DNA of 64,000 nucleotides, taken from Stenotrophomonas sp. 24(2023). Lineage in GTDB: Bacteria > Pseudomonadota > Gammaproteobacteria > Xanthomonadales > Xanthomonadaceae. Numbering within the stretch: the first letter of the stretch is position 1; the number at the start of each line of letters is the position of its first letter. The position numbers and the translations under genes are program-made. Where the stretch lies: positions 2,580,001 to 2,644,000 of the forward strand of contig NZ_CP133160.1 of the NCBI RefSeq assembly GCF_030913365.1, written 5' to 3'. The notes beneath the pieces were generated by a model. That model had not been told where the DNA came from, searched no databases, and worked only from the letters and a program-made list of their open reading frames with translations. Shown piece after piece: positions 63,864 through 64,000 of this stretch.

Positions 63864-64000
63864 ATGATCTATTTCCACGATATCGACCCCATCGCCCTTT
63901 CGCTGGGGCCGATCAAGGTGCACTGGTACGGCATCATGTACCTGCTGGGCTTCACCGCCGCCTGGTGGCTGGGCCGCCGGCGCATCGCCGCCGGGCGCCT
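63864..64000 (+). CDS. lgt: Prolipoprotein diacylglyceryl transferase Lgt, N-terminal fragment
   Basis: The first 45 codons of a gene that runs off the window. [23 protein letters not shown] is the standard Lgt start, with the first membrane helix following ([13 protein letters not shown]). Lgt adds diacylglycerol to the lipobox cysteine of prolipoproteins, such as the LemA protein encoded just upstream. Confidence 0.93.
   Translation, partial: MIYFHDIDPIALSLGPIKVHWYGIMYLLGFTAAWWLGRRRIAAGR

Overview
The window is a GC-rich (roughly two thirds G+C) chromosomal segment from a gammaproteobacterium of the Xanthomonadaceae, most likely Stenotrophomonas. Two things point there. The gene order murE-murF-mraY-ftsW-murG-murC-ddl-ftsQ-ftsA-ftsZ-lpxC, then dciA, an M23 peptidase, secA and a mutT-thiE-type fusion, is typical of the family. 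The intergenic regions also carry many short GTAG-headed palindromes of the kind described in S. maltophilia as SMAG (REP-like) elements. No tRNA, rRNA, CRISPR array, prophage or intact insertion sequence was seen. Most of the window is core genome.

Layout. 1-12.1 kb: the peptidoglycan and division (dcw) cluster, all on the + strand, with start/stop overlaps at most junctions, ending in lpxC. 12.3-17.8 kb: dciA on the - strand, facing away from an M23 peptidase with only 12 bp between start codons, then secA and mutT-thiE. 17.8-35 kb: a mixed region that holds three activated-methyl-cycle genes, metF, ahcY (with an SAH riboswitch in its leader) and metK. Between them lie an alpha/beta hydrolase with a LytS/LytTR two-component system, a membrane-anchored amidohydrolase, a DUF3228 protein, ybaK, an S9 peptidase, ppc and a thioesterase. 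35-44 kb: envelope functions: a PlsC/OlsB-type fused acyltransferase (ornithine-lipid synthase-like) overlapping an LpxH-like phosphoesterase, a DUF457 membrane hydrolase, a GT2 glycosyltransferase with a 622-residue membrane partner, a methyltransferase and dusB. 44-47.5 kb: a nupC-rbsK nucleoside/ribose operon and an aldo/keto reductase. 47.5-52 kb: a Fur-boxed heme-uptake locus (hemP, TonB-dependent receptor, a Cys-rich accessory protein, a DUF6607 protein). 52-64 kb: an ABC exporter pair divergent from a TesA-like esterase, an OmpR-type two-component system, an SGNH hydrolase, dgkA, a TerC protein, an MFS transporter, a lemA-TPM-TPM operon and the start of lgt.

How the genes work together. 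The first 12 kb supplies lipid II synthesis, septal assembly and lipid A commitment, with SecA beside it. MetK makes SAM, AhcY removes the SAH left by methylation, and MetF supplies methyl groups for methionine; an SAH-sensing leader would couple ahcY expression to methylation load. The heme locus is a self-contained iron-acquisition unit. At least 15 REP-like palindromes sit between genes from 16.7 kb onward and none was seen in the dcw cluster. One supplies the stop codon of a histidine kinase, one is followed by a T-tract and looks like the metK terminator, and four form a 44-bp-period tandem array.

The strongest non-coding signals are the SAH riboswitch, the Fur-box/palindrome region before hemP, the secA leader hairpin and the REP arrangements. 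I found no clearly new multi-gene system; the least understood items are flagged in the findings.
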